Source: an uncultured Planctomycetota bacterium
Lineage (GTDB): Bacteria > Planctomycetota > Phycisphaerae > SM23-33
DNA: 64,000 nt
Direction: 5' to 3'
Assembly: GCA_903892515.1 (NCBI GenBank)
Contig: CAITIS010000102.1
Span: forward strand, 49,908 to 113,907
The notes beneath the pieces are model-generated. The model was not told the origin of the DNA. It ran no database searches and was given only the letters and a program-made list of their open reading frames with translations. Shown piece by piece: positions 1 to 7,698 of the stretch; position 1 is the stretch's first letter, and each line of letters starts with the position of its first letter. The position numbers and the translations under genes were made by a program.

Positions 1-357
1 AATCGCGGCGCCGTCGGCTGGCACGTCGCCAGCTTGGAGGCCGTGCACCTGCGCACCCTCGCCAGCAACGAGTGGTGCCCCAATCTTATCAGGAACGGAA
101 TCGCCGCCACGCTGGGCGCTGTCGGCGAGCCATACCTGTACGCCTTCCCCACCCCCGCGGAGTTCTACGGCCTGCTGTTGACCGGCGATTACACCGTGGC
201 CGAGTGCTACTGGCGAACGATCCCCTGGACAAGTTGGCGGCTTACCTTGATCGCCGATCCTCTGTATAATCCGTACCGTCTGCACCCCGAACTGTCGATC
301 CATCGTCTCCCGGCAGTCATGGCGGGGCAGGAAAAACTGGAAGCGATAGACAGATGA
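1..357 (+). CDS. TIGR03790-type protein, C-terminal fragment
   Basis: The reading frame is open to the left edge, so only the last 118 residues are present. The pattern GAVGWHVAS, then WCPNLIRNGIAATLGAVGEP, PTPAEFYGLLLTGDYTVAE and a closing ADPLYNPY resembles what I recall of the C-terminus of TIGR03790, a family of unknown function common in Planctomycetota and Acidobacteriota. No catalytic role is established for the family and I do not assign one. Its TGA stop overlaps the ATG of the downstream GHMP kinase (ATGA at 354-357), so the two are probably co-translated. The N-terminus, any signal peptide and the promoter lie outside the window. Confidence 0.7.
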   Translation, partial: NRGAVGWHVASLEAVHLRTLASNEWCPNLIRNGIAATLGAVGEPYLYAFPTPAEFYGLLLTGDYTVAECYWRTIPWTSWRLTLIADPLYNPYRLHPELSIHRLPAVMAGQEKLEAIDR

Positions 358-1424
358 GCGGATCAAGGACGATTGAACTTTCCGTACCTGGCCGAGTGTG
401 CCTGCTGGGCGAGCACGCCGACTGGGCGGGGCAATTCGGCAAGCACCCCGGGTACTGCCTGGTGATCGGCACCGACCAGGGCATCTTCGCCACGGCCGAG
501 CCCGCCGACGACCTGATCATGCAGACGCAATTGCCAATGGCCGACGGCACGCCCTCGGGCCGGCACCGCCGCATGAGCTGCCAGTGGACCGCCGGAGCCC
601 TGCTGGAGGCCGCCACCGATAGCACCGAATTCTTCCGCCACTGCGCCGGCGTGGCCCACGAAGTCCTGACACGCTACAAGACCGGCGGCATCCGCCTGAT
701 CATTCACCGCATGGACCTGCCGCTCAAAAAAGGCGTGTCCTCCTCGGCCGCCGTCTGCATCGGCATGGCCAAGGCCTTTGACGCCGTCTACAACCTCAAC
801 CTCTTCCCGCACGAATTGATGGACCTGGCCTACCTGGGCGAGCGGCTCACCGGCGCCCAGTGCGGACGCATGGACCAGGCCTGCATCTTCGGCAAGACTC
901 CCGTGCTGCTGAGTTTCAGCGGCACCGACGATTGCCGCATCGAGCCGCTCTTCCCGCAACGGCGGATCGAGATGTTCATCGTCGATCTGGCCGGGGAAAA
1001 GGACACGGTGAAGATCCTGGCCGACTTGCAGTCAGGCTTCGCCGCCAGTACGACGCTGCAGGAAGCCCTGGGGCCCGACAATGAGCAGTTCGTTCGGCGT
1101 GGCTGCCGGGCGCTGGTGGCCGGCGACGCCCGGCAACTGGGCCAGATCATGACGCAAAGCCAGGCCAACTTCGATCACAAGGTCGCCCCGCATTGCCCCG
1201 GTGAGCTGGCCAGCCCGCGGCTGCACGAACTGCTGGCGTTCAAGGAACTCGAGCCGCACATTCACGGCGGCAAGGGCGTCGGCAGCCAGGGCGACGGCAC
1301 GGCCCAGTTCGTGGCCCGCTCCGAACAGGACCGCGATGAGGCCATGGCCAAGATCACCGCAGCCTTCCCCGACATGCGCTGCTTCCCGCTGACCATCACC
1401 CCGGCAGCGAATCTGCGACAGTAA
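354..1424 (+). CDS. GHMP-family sugar kinase, galactokinase-like
   Basis: A 356-residue small-molecule kinase of the GHMP superfamily, expected to phosphorylate a sugar at C1 with ATP in the cytoplasm. All three GHMP motifs are visible: the N-terminal substrate motif GRVCLLGEHADW (galactokinases usually have GEHTDYN), the phosphate-binding loop LPLKKGVSSSAAVCIG near residue 125, and the C-terminal glycine-rich motif KGVGSQGDGTAQFV near residue 304. GRMDQACIFG agrees with the conserved GxxDQ stretch that supplies the catalytic Asp. The length fits galactokinase, but the HADW variant leaves the sugar uncertain; an arabinokinase-like or glucuronokinase-like substrate is possible. It is translationally coupled (ATGA) to the gene upstream. 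Confidence 0.8.
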   Translation: MSGSRTIELSVPGRVCLLGEHADWAGQFGKHPGYCLVIGTDQGIFATAEPADDLIMQTQLPMADGTPSGRHRRMSCQWTAGALLEAATDSTEFFRHCAGVAHEVLTRYKTGGIRLIIHRMDLPLKKGVSSSAAVCIGMAKAFDAVYNLNLFPHELMDLAYLGERLTGAQCGRMDQACIFGKTPVLLSFSGTDDCRIEPLFPQRRIEMFIVDLAGEKDTVKILADLQSGFAASTTLQEALGPDNEQFVRRGCRALVAGDARQLGQIMTQSQANFDHKVAPHCPGELASPRLHELLAFKELEPHIHGGKGVGSQGDGTAQFVARSEQDRDEAMAKITAAFPDMRCFPLTITPAANLRQ

Positions 1425-1432
1425 AACGCGCC

Positions 1433-1684
1433 AAGGGTGCCATAGGTTGAGCCGCGCCGTCTTCCCCAGGGTGCCATAGGTTGAGCCGCGCCGTCCAGCG
1501 GCTCTACCTATGCTCAAGACGCAATACCCCAGACCAAAGCCATTGTCGGCCCGGAAGCGGGTGCCATAGGTTGACCCGCGCCGTCTTCCTCAGGGTGCCA
1601 TAGGTTGAGCCGCGCCGTCCAGCGGCTCTACCTATGCTCAAGACGCAATACCCCAGAGCACACCCATTGTTCGCTCAGACGAGC
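1433..1684 (+). repeat. Tandem REP-like palindromes next to RAYT gene
   Basis: Two imperfect ~125-bp direct repeats (about 1434-1558 and 1559-1684). Each contains one half copy and one full copy of a palindrome whose arms read GGTGCCATAGGTTGAGCCGC and GCGGCTCTACCTATG. The arms pair with one mismatch and would form a hairpin. The same palindrome lies at 2326-2370, 13645-13688 and 15700-15742. The block is immediately 3' of the minus-strand RAYT transposase, the arrangement typical of REP/RAYT systems. Confidence 0.85.
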
Positions 1685-1695
1685 ACCGAGAGTGC

Positions 1696-2271
1696 CTACG
1701 CCCGTTGAATCGAGGGAAACGTGTCTCTATCGACGGCAAGCGGAACGTCAGCGTCCCCTTGCCACGCGTTCCAACTCGACCACCGCCACTCCTCTGGTGA
1801 CTGGGCAAGTCCGCGTCTCACCGGGTTGCGATGAATGTATTGCACCTTCTCCCATAGTTCCTGCGCAGACCATATATTCCTGTCGTAACCTCCGCCAGGA
1901 AGCCAGAACCGATACTCGACCCTGCCACTGGGCTGAACATCGCGCACCGTCGCTAATGACTCTGCCTGATACGCGCGCAGCCAGGCCATGGCCCTGCGTG
2001 AAGTGGACAGTTTGATGCTCTGCAGAATCGATCCGACACGTGACTCATCCTGCGGAAGAATCAAGATATGCGCGTGTTCGGGCATGACGACGTAGGCCCA
2101 CAGGGAGAAACCATATTGCCGGCGGGCCCTGTCGATCGCCTCGACAAACCACTGGCGAGTACGGTCGCGCGAAAGCAGCGGCTTTTTGCCCCAGCACGAG
2201 CAGGTTATGTAGTGAGCATGCCCGGGTATGTCATGGTGCTTGAGTCTGCGCCTGTGCAGGTCGCCTGCCAT
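1696..2271 (-). CDS. REP-associated tyrosine transposase (RAYT, Y1_Tnp family)
   Basis: A 191-residue IS200-like Y1 transposase domain. Visible hallmarks are GHAHYITCS near the N-terminus, the metal-binding HUH-type pair as VVMPEHAHILI, the later YIHRNPVRRGL segment and a final WRWSSW motif, all typical of RAYTs rather than of mobile IS200 elements. The ATG at 2271 is preferred because the 37 codons upstream are only translated palindrome and flanking DNA. REP palindromes lie on both sides, in opposite orientation. RAYTs nick single-stranded REP hairpins and are thought to spread or maintain them; that activity here is inferred from family and context. The catalytic Tyr was not assigned with certainty. 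Confidence 0.88.
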   Translation of the reverse strand: MAGDLHRRRLKHHDIPGHAHYITCSCWGKKPLLSRDRTRQWFVEAIDRARRQYGFSLWAYVVMPEHAHILILPQDESRVGSILQSIKLSTSRRAMAWLRAYQAESLATVRDVQPSGRVEYRFWLPGGGYDRNIWSAQELWEKVQYIHRNPVRRGLAQSPEEWRWSSWNAWQGDADVPLAVDRDTFPSIQRA

Positions 2272-2325
2272 GCCATAGAGAATAGCCGGCGAAGGATGAA
2301 GGTACAATCTCGCGTGGCTGGCCGG

Positions 2326-2370
2326 GCATAGGTAGAGCCGCTGAACGGCGCGGCTCAACCTATGGCACCC
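2326..2370 (-). repeat. REP-like palindrome upstream of RAYT
   Basis: Arms GCATAGGTAGAGCCGC and GCGGCTCAACCTATGGC surround a short spacer. It is the same palindrome as at 1433-1684 but inverted, so the transposase gene is bracketed by opposed copies. Further right, 2371-2415 has three short repeats of the type TGCTGGCACCTATT. Confidence 0.85.
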
Positions 2371-2426
2371 ATCTGCTGGCACCTATTTGCTGGCACCTAT
2401 TTGCCGGCGTCCATTTGTGCGATCGA

Positions 2427-2852
2427 TCACATCTGAAGCGTCTGGTAGTTCTCGTCCTTCTCTTCCATCAGCAAGGCTTCGTTGAGAACTACCTTGATGA
2501 GCCGGTAGTCGGGGCTGCGCGAGGAGGAAAAGTACTCCTTCAGGATCGGATGCTCCTGCCAGAGTTGCTCCTTGATGGCCGGGTCGTCGACCAGTTGGGC
2601 CGCGCCGGCCAGCCGCAGGTGCCGCCCTTCGTCGTCCATGTAGCACAACTCGACGTGCGGGTTGGTGGCAATCTGCGTCATCTTGGAACTCTTGGCGCCC
2701 GCTGCCATCCACAGCACGTTGCCGTCGATCATGAGCGGTTCCATGGGCCGAATCCGAGGCTTGTTGTCCTCGACGGTAGCCAGCATCGCCACCTCGCACC
2801 GCTCCTGGAATTGCCGAATCACGTCCTGGGCCAGCAAAGTCTCTTTCATCAC
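2427..2852 (-). CDS. Pyridoxamine 5'-phosphate oxidase-fold protein
   Basis: A 141-residue single-domain protein of the split-barrel flavin-binding (PNPOx-like) superfamily, close to the general stress protein 26 group. The pattern CEVAMLATVEDNKPRIRPM, then VLWMAAGAKSSKMTQIATNPHVELCYMD, is typical of these FMN or F420 binders, in which the K/T-rich strand contacts the cofactor phosphate. The start is GTG at 2852 (GGAG seven bases upstream); an ATG three bases further in is equally usable. The substrate cannot be inferred, and it stands alone between repeats and the isochorismatase-like gene. Confidence 0.75.
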   Translation of the reverse strand: MMKETLLAQDVIRQFQERCEVAMLATVEDNKPRIRPMEPLMIDGNVLWMAAGAKSSKMTQIATNPHVELCYMDDEGRHLRLAGAAQLVDDPAIKEQLWQEHPILKEYFSSSRSPDYRLIKVVLNEALLMEEKDENYQTLQM

Positions 2853-2921
2853 TGCCGCACTCCTTTTCTCTAGGGGTCTAAGCCATCCTAGCGCGGCCGC
2901 CGCGAACTTTCTTGGCCGAAG

Positions 2922-2952
2922 GTCGGAGGCCAGAGGTCGGAGGCCGGAGGAA
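2922..2952. repeat. GGCCGGAG/GTCGGAG minisatellite, copy 1
   Basis: Short reiterated units of the type GGTCGGAGGCCAGA and GGTCGGAGGCCGGAGG. The same low-complexity unit recurs at 3884-3936, 13583-13640, 20312-20386 and 20505-20525, always between genes. Confidence 0.7.
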
Positions 2953-3036
2953 GAACATGACGATCATGTTTGTAGGCGAAGATTGAGTCCATCTGACTAG
3001 TGAGCTTCTCAGCAACGCTTCCCCGGGGCAATTATA

Positions 3037-3720
3037 TCATGGCGATTTCGCGTCCGCGGCAGCGCACGCGGCATGAAACTCGGCAGAGGTGGAGGTGGGC
3101 CCGACAAGCTTCTCGTGCATGCTGAGGAAGACCCACCGCACCCATCCGCCTTCGGGGTTGGCGGGATCAACGCTTCGGCGATCCTCGCTGGCGCCCGGCG
3201 GGCTCGTGCAGTCACGAAGCAGGATGACCCGGTAATTCCTCAGGCGCGCACCGAGGCATGTCTGGTACACGCAGCACTCGAGGTAGAAGCCCACAACCAA
3301 GATTGTGTCGATGCCCCATGTTCTGAGGTAGTAATCGACGTGGCTGCCTTGGAACGCATCTTGGTGCACCTTTGGCAGAATCGCCTCGCCGGCCATCGGG
3401 GCGATCTCCGGGCCGTACTCCGGGATCGTGGGCTGCCAATCATCCGCCCGCAGCGTCGGTTCCACCAGCGTGCGAACCACGTCCATTGGCCCACCGGTGC
3501 CGTATCCGGACTGGAACAAGTAGACAGGGCGAATTCCGATGCGGCGCGCCATCTGAAGAACCGGCGCAATGCAGTCGCGCTTGACCGGGCCGAAACAGCC
3601 GGGCATCTGGTCGCCATTGCAGTCAACAAGCAGAAGCGCCGTTCGGGACGGCTCGCAAGCGAAAGTGACAGCGGTAGGAGCTTGGTAACATCGTACCGGG
3701 AGATGAATCGTCTGGGCCAT
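3037..3720 (-). CDS. Isochorismatase-fold cysteine hydrolase
   Basis: A 227-residue member of the isochorismatase-like hydrolase superfamily. The catalytic triad can be followed: Asp in ALLLVDCNGDQM near the N-terminus, Lys in AILPKVHQDAF, and nucleophilic Cys in VVGFYLECCVYQTCLGAR, followed by the fold's usual RVILLRDCT strand. Members hydrolyse small amides or vinyl ethers such as nicotinamide, N-carbamoyl compounds or ureido groups; the substrate here is unknown. ATG at 3720 is chosen because GGAG sits seven bases upstream; an in-frame ATG at 3738 would add six residues. No partner gene is adjacent. Confidence 0.78.
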   Translation of the reverse strand: MAQTIHLPVRCYQAPTAVTFACEPSRTALLLVDCNGDQMPGCFGPVKRDCIAPVLQMARRIGIRPVYLFQSGYGTGGPMDVVRTLVEPTLRADDWQPTIPEYGPEIAPMAGEAILPKVHQDAFQGSHVDYYLRTWGIDTILVVGFYLECCVYQTCLGARLRNYRVILLRDCTSPPGASEDRRSVDPANPEGGWVRWVFLSMHEKLVGPTSTSAEFHAACAAADAKSP

Positions 3721-3883
3721 GTCTGGTCTCCGTGCCATTCAATGTCCCCTCTCGCCTAAGTGATGACGCTGATATTACTCAAGGGGAAAGGATTTGACAA
3801 TGTCCGACAATACAACCGGCAAGGCCGTCCTCGCCTTGGATGATTCGATGTTGAACGTGATCCGAACCCGCCGCTCCTCCGGC

Positions 3884-3936
3884 CTCAAACCTCCGGCCTC
3901 CGACCTCTGGCCTCTGGCCTCTGGCCTCCGACCTCG
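3884..3936. repeat. GGCCGGAG/GTCGGAG minisatellite, copy 2
   Basis: Complementary-strand version of the unit at 2922-2952, read here as CCTCCGGCCTCCGACCTCTG and ending three bases before the dnaB stop codon. Confidence 0.7.
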
Positions 3937-3938
3937 TC

Positions 3939-5420
3939 CTAATACCCATGCACCTGTTCGGAAGCGCAATTCTCGAAGCGGACGCACTCGGCCAGGAAGG
4001 TCAGGCTCACCGTGTCCGTGGGGCCGTTACGCTGCTTGGCCACGATGGCTTCGGTGAGGTTCGTGGGGCAGTAGTCGCTCTCGCCCTTGTGGTAGTAGTC
4101 TTCGCGGTGGAGCAGAATCACCACGTCGGCGTCCTGCTCGATGGCGCCCGACTCGCGCAAGTCGCTCATGCGCGGACGGTGGCCTTCGCGGTCCTCGGGG
4201 CCTCGATTCAACTGGCTCAGCACGGCCACCGGGATGTTCAACTCGCGCGACAAGGCCTTGATGCCTCGGCTGATTTCCGAGATCTGCTGCTGGCGGCTCT
4301 CCACTCGCCCCACCGTGGACATGAGCTGCAAGTAGTCAACGAAGATGCACTTGATGCCGTGGCTGGCCACCATGCGGCGAGCCTTGGCCCGCAGTTGCAG
4401 GATGTTCAGCTCGGCCGAGTCGTCGATGAAAAGCGGGGCCTTTTCCAGGTCGCCCGCCGCCATGTGGAGCTGCGTCCAATCTTCGGGCGTGATCGCCCCG
4501 CGCCGCAGCTTGGTGGCGCTGTAGCGGGCCCGCGAGCACAGGAATCGCTGGGCCAATTGCTCCTTGGACATTTCCAGCGAGAAGATCAGCACCGGGGCTT
4601 TATCTTCGACGGACATGTACTCGGCGATGTTCAGCGCAAAGGCCGTCTTGCCCATCGAAGGCCGGGCGGCGATGACGATCATTTCGCTCTTCTGGAAGCC
4701 GGCCATGAGTTCATCGAGCTTGAAGTAGCCACTGGGCTGGCCGGTGAGGGAACCGTCGCGGTTGGTCAGCATCTCGAAGGTCTGCTGCAACAGCACCTGG
4801 ATGCTGCTGGCGGCGTCGCCGACGCGGCGGTTGGAGATGTCAAAGATGGCAGTCTCGGCCCGGTCGATGATCTGCTCGGCCTCTTCCTGGCTGTCGTAGG
4901 CGTCCTGGGCGATGGTCTGGTTGGCCGAGATCAGGCTGCGGAGCAGCGACTTGTCGCGAACCAGTTTCGTGTAGTATTCGATGTTGGCGGTGCTGGGCAC
5001 GCCCTCGACCAGGGCGACGAGGTATTCATCGCCGCCGATTCGGTCGAGCAGCTTGGCCCGCTCCAGTTCTTCCTTGAGCGTGACCAGGTCGATGGGCTTG
5101 TGGGCCGAGTGCATGCCAAGGATCGCCTGGAAGACGATGCGGTGGCTGGGGCGGAAGAAGTCTTCTTCCCGGAGGAGCTGCACGACCACGTCGATGGCGG
5201 CCGGGTCTAAGGCCATGGAGCCCAGCACGCACACCTCGGCGTCGATGGAGTGCGGCAGGATCTTGCCGACGATCTGGTCAAGCCTCGTAGCCGGCGGCGC
5301 GGATTCTGCGGGCATCGTTCGCGGCGATGCGTCGCGGCGAGCATCGGCCAAGGGCGCCGCCTCGCTTCTGCCGTCGCTGGAATAATTGCCCTCGCCCGCC
5401 AATTCGTGACTCCGCTGCAT
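3939..5420 (-). CDS. dnaB: Replicative DNA helicase DnaB
   Basis: The 493-residue replicative helicase that unwinds DNA at the fork and recruits primase. The N-terminal DnaB domain starts at LPHSIDAEVCVLGSMALD. The RecA-like C-terminal domain has Walker A ARPSMGKTAFALN, Walker B-type CIFVDYLQLM, the SRGIKALSRELNIPVAVLSQLNR motif and the ESGAIEQDADVVILLHRE motif. ATG 5420 is chosen; a longer frame upstream lacks family similarity. The first ~45 residues are a low-complexity extension. No intein is present. It follows the GHMP kinase on the same strand across a short palindromic gap, so it may be cotranscribed. Confidence 0.95.
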   Translation of the reverse strand: MQRSHELAGEGNYSSDGRSEAAPLADARRDASPRTMPAESAPPATRLDQIVGKILPHSIDAEVCVLGSMALDPAAIDVVVQLLREEDFFRPSHRIVFQAILGMHSAHKPIDLVTLKEELERAKLLDRIGGDEYLVALVEGVPSTANIEYYTKLVRDKSLLRSLISANQTIAQDAYDSQEEAEQIIDRAETAIFDISNRRVGDAASSIQVLLQQTFEMLTNRDGSLTGQPSGYFKLDELMAGFQKSEMIVIAARPSMGKTAFALNIAEYMSVEDKAPVLIFSLEMSKEQLAQRFLCSRARYSATKLRRGAITPEDWTQLHMAAGDLEKAPLFIDDSAELNILQLRAKARRMVASHGIKCIFVDYLQLMSTVGRVESRQQQISEISRGIKALSRELNIPVAVLSQLNRGPEDREGHRPRMSDLRESGAIEQDADVVILLHREDYYHKGESDYCPTNLTEAIVAKQRNGPTDTVSLTFLAECVRFENCASEQVHGY

Positions 5421-5509
5421 TATGCAAGTGCGGATTATAGCCACATCGAGCGGCCGGGAAAACAGAAACTGAGCAGAAGCTGCGTTGTCGGGTTCAAACA
5501 GCCCTGGCG

Positions 5510-5560
5510 GTGGCACAGGCTTTCCAGCCTGTGCAGCACAGCCTAAAAGGCTGTGCCACG
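5510..5560. repeat. Double-hairpin intergenic repeat
   Basis: Two adjacent palindromes, GGCACAGGCT/AGCCTGTG and CACAGCCT/AGGCTGTG, bounded by GTGGCACAG and CTGTGCCAC. It lies between the dnaB start and the stop of the GHMP kinase and could act as a transcript-end hairpin, but no T-tract follows. Confidence 0.6.
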
Positions 5561-5565
5561 AATGC

Positions 5566-6600
5566 CTACCCGGCCGTGACGTTGGAATCTGACGTGTACT
5601 GGCCCAACGAAACCCGCTTGACCGTCAGCCCGGGCGGAGCCAAGCCAAAGGGCAGGGTCTTTAAGCCCAATTCGTCGGCCTTGGCGATGAGTTCGGCGCG
5701 CCGATCAGGCTGGCAGCAGACCAGGAGATGGCCTCCGCCGCCTGCGCCGGTGACCTTGCCGCCCATCATGCCGTGGCGCTGAAGAATCGCATACGCCTCG
5801 TCGATGCGGCTATTGCTGATCCGGCCACAGAACTGTTTCTTTTGCCGCCAGAGTTCGTCAAGCAATTGGCCGACTGCCGGCAGGTCGCCCTGCCCGACTG
5901 CCCCGGCCATGTCATGCACATGCGCCTTGGAGGCGAGCATGGCCCGCAAGGCTGTGCCGCCCAGGCTCACGCGCCGGCTCTGCTGGCGGATGATTTCGCC
6001 GGAGTCTCCCTTGCGCTGCCCCAGCCACAGCAGCAGCAGGCCTTGCTCCAGCCGGCGAAGGACCGCGGGCGAGGTATCCAGCGGCTGCACGCTGACCGAG
6101 GGCGAAGCCTCGTAACAATTGACGCCGCCATACGCGGCAGCGAAATGATCCTGCCAGCCGCAATCGTTGCCCAGCACGTCGCCTTCGATGCGATAGGCGA
6201 TTTCAGCCAGTTGGTGCGGGCTGCGCGGCGCGTTGGAAAACTCGTTCATCGCCCCGGCCACGGCCAGGCACATCGCGCCGGAGCCGCCCAAGCCGCTGCG
6301 TTGCTCAACGGCCGAGATCATCTCCAGGTCAAAGCCGCGACTGGTCTTCCAGAGCAGCTTGGCCAAGGCCCCGGCCAGTTCCAGCCAGGCCGGCGGAGGG
6401 GCAAAGGTCGCCCCGTAAGCGGTCCGGGCCAGCAGGTGGACCTCATCGTCGGCCCGCAGGCGCAGGATTGCCTGCTGAAAATGGTTGATGGCGGCGTTAA
6501 CGACCAAGCCGCCGTAAGTGCTGCTGAAGGGCTCAACGTCCGTGCCCCCTCCGGCAAAACTGACCCGCAGTGGCGCCTGACTGACTGCCTGAACTGTCAA
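5566..6600 (-). CDS. GHMP kinase, D,D-heptose 7-phosphate kinase-like (HddA-like)
   Basis: A 344-residue GHMP kinase starting APLRVSFAGGGTDVEPF, which is the N-terminal signature of D-glycero-D-manno-heptose 7-phosphate kinases and their fucokinase relatives. The phosphate loop is EQRSGLGGSGAMCLAVAGA near residue 110, and the C-terminal motif is GGKVTGAGGGGHLLVCC. It begins at a TTG overlapping the TGA of the upstream nucleotidyltransferase by four bases (TTGA), so the two are translationally coupled. The pair resembles HddA/HddC, which convert heptose 7-phosphate to the 1,7-bisphosphate and then make GDP-heptose. The isomerase and phosphatase of that route are not in the window. Substrate assignment is inferred from family and pairing. 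Confidence 0.75.
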   Translation of the reverse strand: MTVQAVSQAPLRVSFAGGGTDVEPFSSTYGGLVVNAAINHFQQAILRLRADDEVHLLARTAYGATFAPPPAWLELAGALAKLLWKTSRGFDLEMISAVEQRSGLGGSGAMCLAVAGAMNEFSNAPRSPHQLAEIAYRIEGDVLGNDCGWQDHFAAAYGGVNCYEASPSVSVQPLDTSPAVLRRLEQGLLLLWLGQRKGDSGEIIRQQSRRVSLGGTALRAMLASKAHVHDMAGAVGQGDLPAVGQLLDELWRQKKQFCGRISNSRIDEAYAILQRHGMMGGKVTGAGGGGHLLVCCQPDRRAELIAKADELGLKTLPFGLAPPGLTVKRVSLGQYTSDSNVTAG

Positions 6601-7331
6601 ACGTCCACCTCCGAAGCCAGTACCGAGCGCACCTGGCGCTGGAAGGCATCCAGCGACTCGAAGGTGCCGATGTCCGTGAAATGTCCCGTCGAAGGATACG
6701 CCCCGATCCGGCCAAGCATCTGCGGGAAGACGTCGCGTTCCATCGAAAATTTCTCGCCCAGTCGGCGATCTTGCAGCAGCGCCTTTTCCACGACGTAGCA
6801 GCCGGCGTTTATCCAGCCGCTGCCGCATTGGGCGGTCTTCTCCACAAAGTGCGTCACGCGGGCGTCGCGATATCGCACCTGGCCGTAGCGGGCCCCGTCG
6901 GCCTGGTACGACAGCGCCATGGTGGCCGGCAGATCGGCATGCACGTGCTGCTGGAGCATCGCCCGCCAGTTCAGCGGCATGAAAGTGTCGCCATTGAGGA
7001 CGATGGCGCGCGGCCCCATGTGCTCGAAGGCGTTCAGTACCGCCCCGCCGGTGCCCAGTGGCTCCTCTTCGACGGCGTAGTCGATCCGCCAGCCAAAGAG
7101 CGAGCCGTCGCCGAAGTAGTCGCGGATCGACTCCCAGCGGTAGCTCACGGCCAGGACGAAATGGTCAAAGCCTTCCTTGGCCAGCCGGCTCATCAGCAGA
7201 TGCAGGAACGGCCGGCCCGATACGGGCAGCATGGGCTTGGGGAAATTCTCGGTCAGCGGGCGCAACCGCATGCCCAGTCCGCCGGCAAGAATGCAGACGG
7301 GAACGGATTCTTCCAACCGCCGGATCATCAT
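6597..7331 (-). CDS. Sugar-1-phosphate nucleotidyltransferase (HddC/RmlA-type)
   Basis: A 244-residue cytoplasmic NTP transferase that would couple a sugar 1-phosphate to a nucleotide. The signature is at residues 10-30: VCILAGGLGMRLRPLTENFPKP contains the nucleotide-binding GGxGxRL and the PKP lysine. The DYAVEEEPLGTGGAV segment, the metal-binding NGDTF and a later FVEKT complete the family pattern. The length and the adjacent HddA-like kinase favour D-glycero-D-manno-heptose 1-phosphate guanylyltransferase; mannose-1-phosphate guanylyltransferase is the main alternative. ATG 7331 is chosen over much longer in-frame upstream sequence that is intergenic repeat. ATG 7328 is also possible. Confidence 0.8.
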   Translation of the reverse strand: MMIRRLEESVPVCILAGGLGMRLRPLTENFPKPMLPVSGRPFLHLLMSRLAKEGFDHFVLAVSYRWESIRDYFGDGSLFGWRIDYAVEEEPLGTGGAVLNAFEHMGPRAIVLNGDTFMPLNWRAMLQQHVHADLPATMALSYQADGARYGQVRYRDARVTHFVEKTAQCGSGWINAGCYVVEKALLQDRRLGEKFSMERDVFPQMLGRIGAYPSTGHFTDIGTFESLDAFQRQVRSVLASEVDV

Positions 7332-7543
7332 AGTAGGCGCCTCCCGCGCCGTAAGAGCAGAATCTATTACGATAGAATCGGCCTGGCAATATGAATTCCT
7401 TGAGAGAGGGCACAAAAAGTCAATCTCGCCGCCGATGTCACCGAGGGCGCAAAGGCTGGAAAGACAAAAGTGCCTCGACGCAGAGGCGCAGAGAGACAGA
7501 GAAGAGGATCGGAAAGCAAAAGCGCCGCCCGCCGTATTCTCTC

Positions 7544-7672
7544 GAACCGGTTTCATAACCGGTTTGACCCGTGGCACAGCCGCCCTCGGCTGTGGGTGTT
7601 GCGGCCAGGTCGATGTCTTCTCGCGCGGTTTCACGCCCGAGGGCGGGCGTACCACGGTTATGAAATCGGTTC
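7544..7672. repeat. 129-bp element with ~17-bp terminal inverted repeats
   Basis: Left end GAACCGGTTTCATAACC pairs with right end GGTTATGAAATCGGTTC (one mismatch). Inside is a GTGGCACAGCCGCCCTCGGCTGTG hairpin. Related elements lie at 34573-34616 (one end only), 37542-37661 and 63687-63790. The rest of the 7332-7698 gap holds a short GCAGAGGCGCAGAGAG-type low-complexity stretch and no gene. Confidence 0.75.
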
Positions 7673-7698
7673 TAAGCTTTTCTCCGATCCTGCGAATC

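Noticed and set aside
1433..1684. CRISPR-like array
   Set aside because: There are only two ~125-bp tandem units with palindromic content, no regularly spaced short repeats and no cas genes; a RAYT gene explains the repeats.
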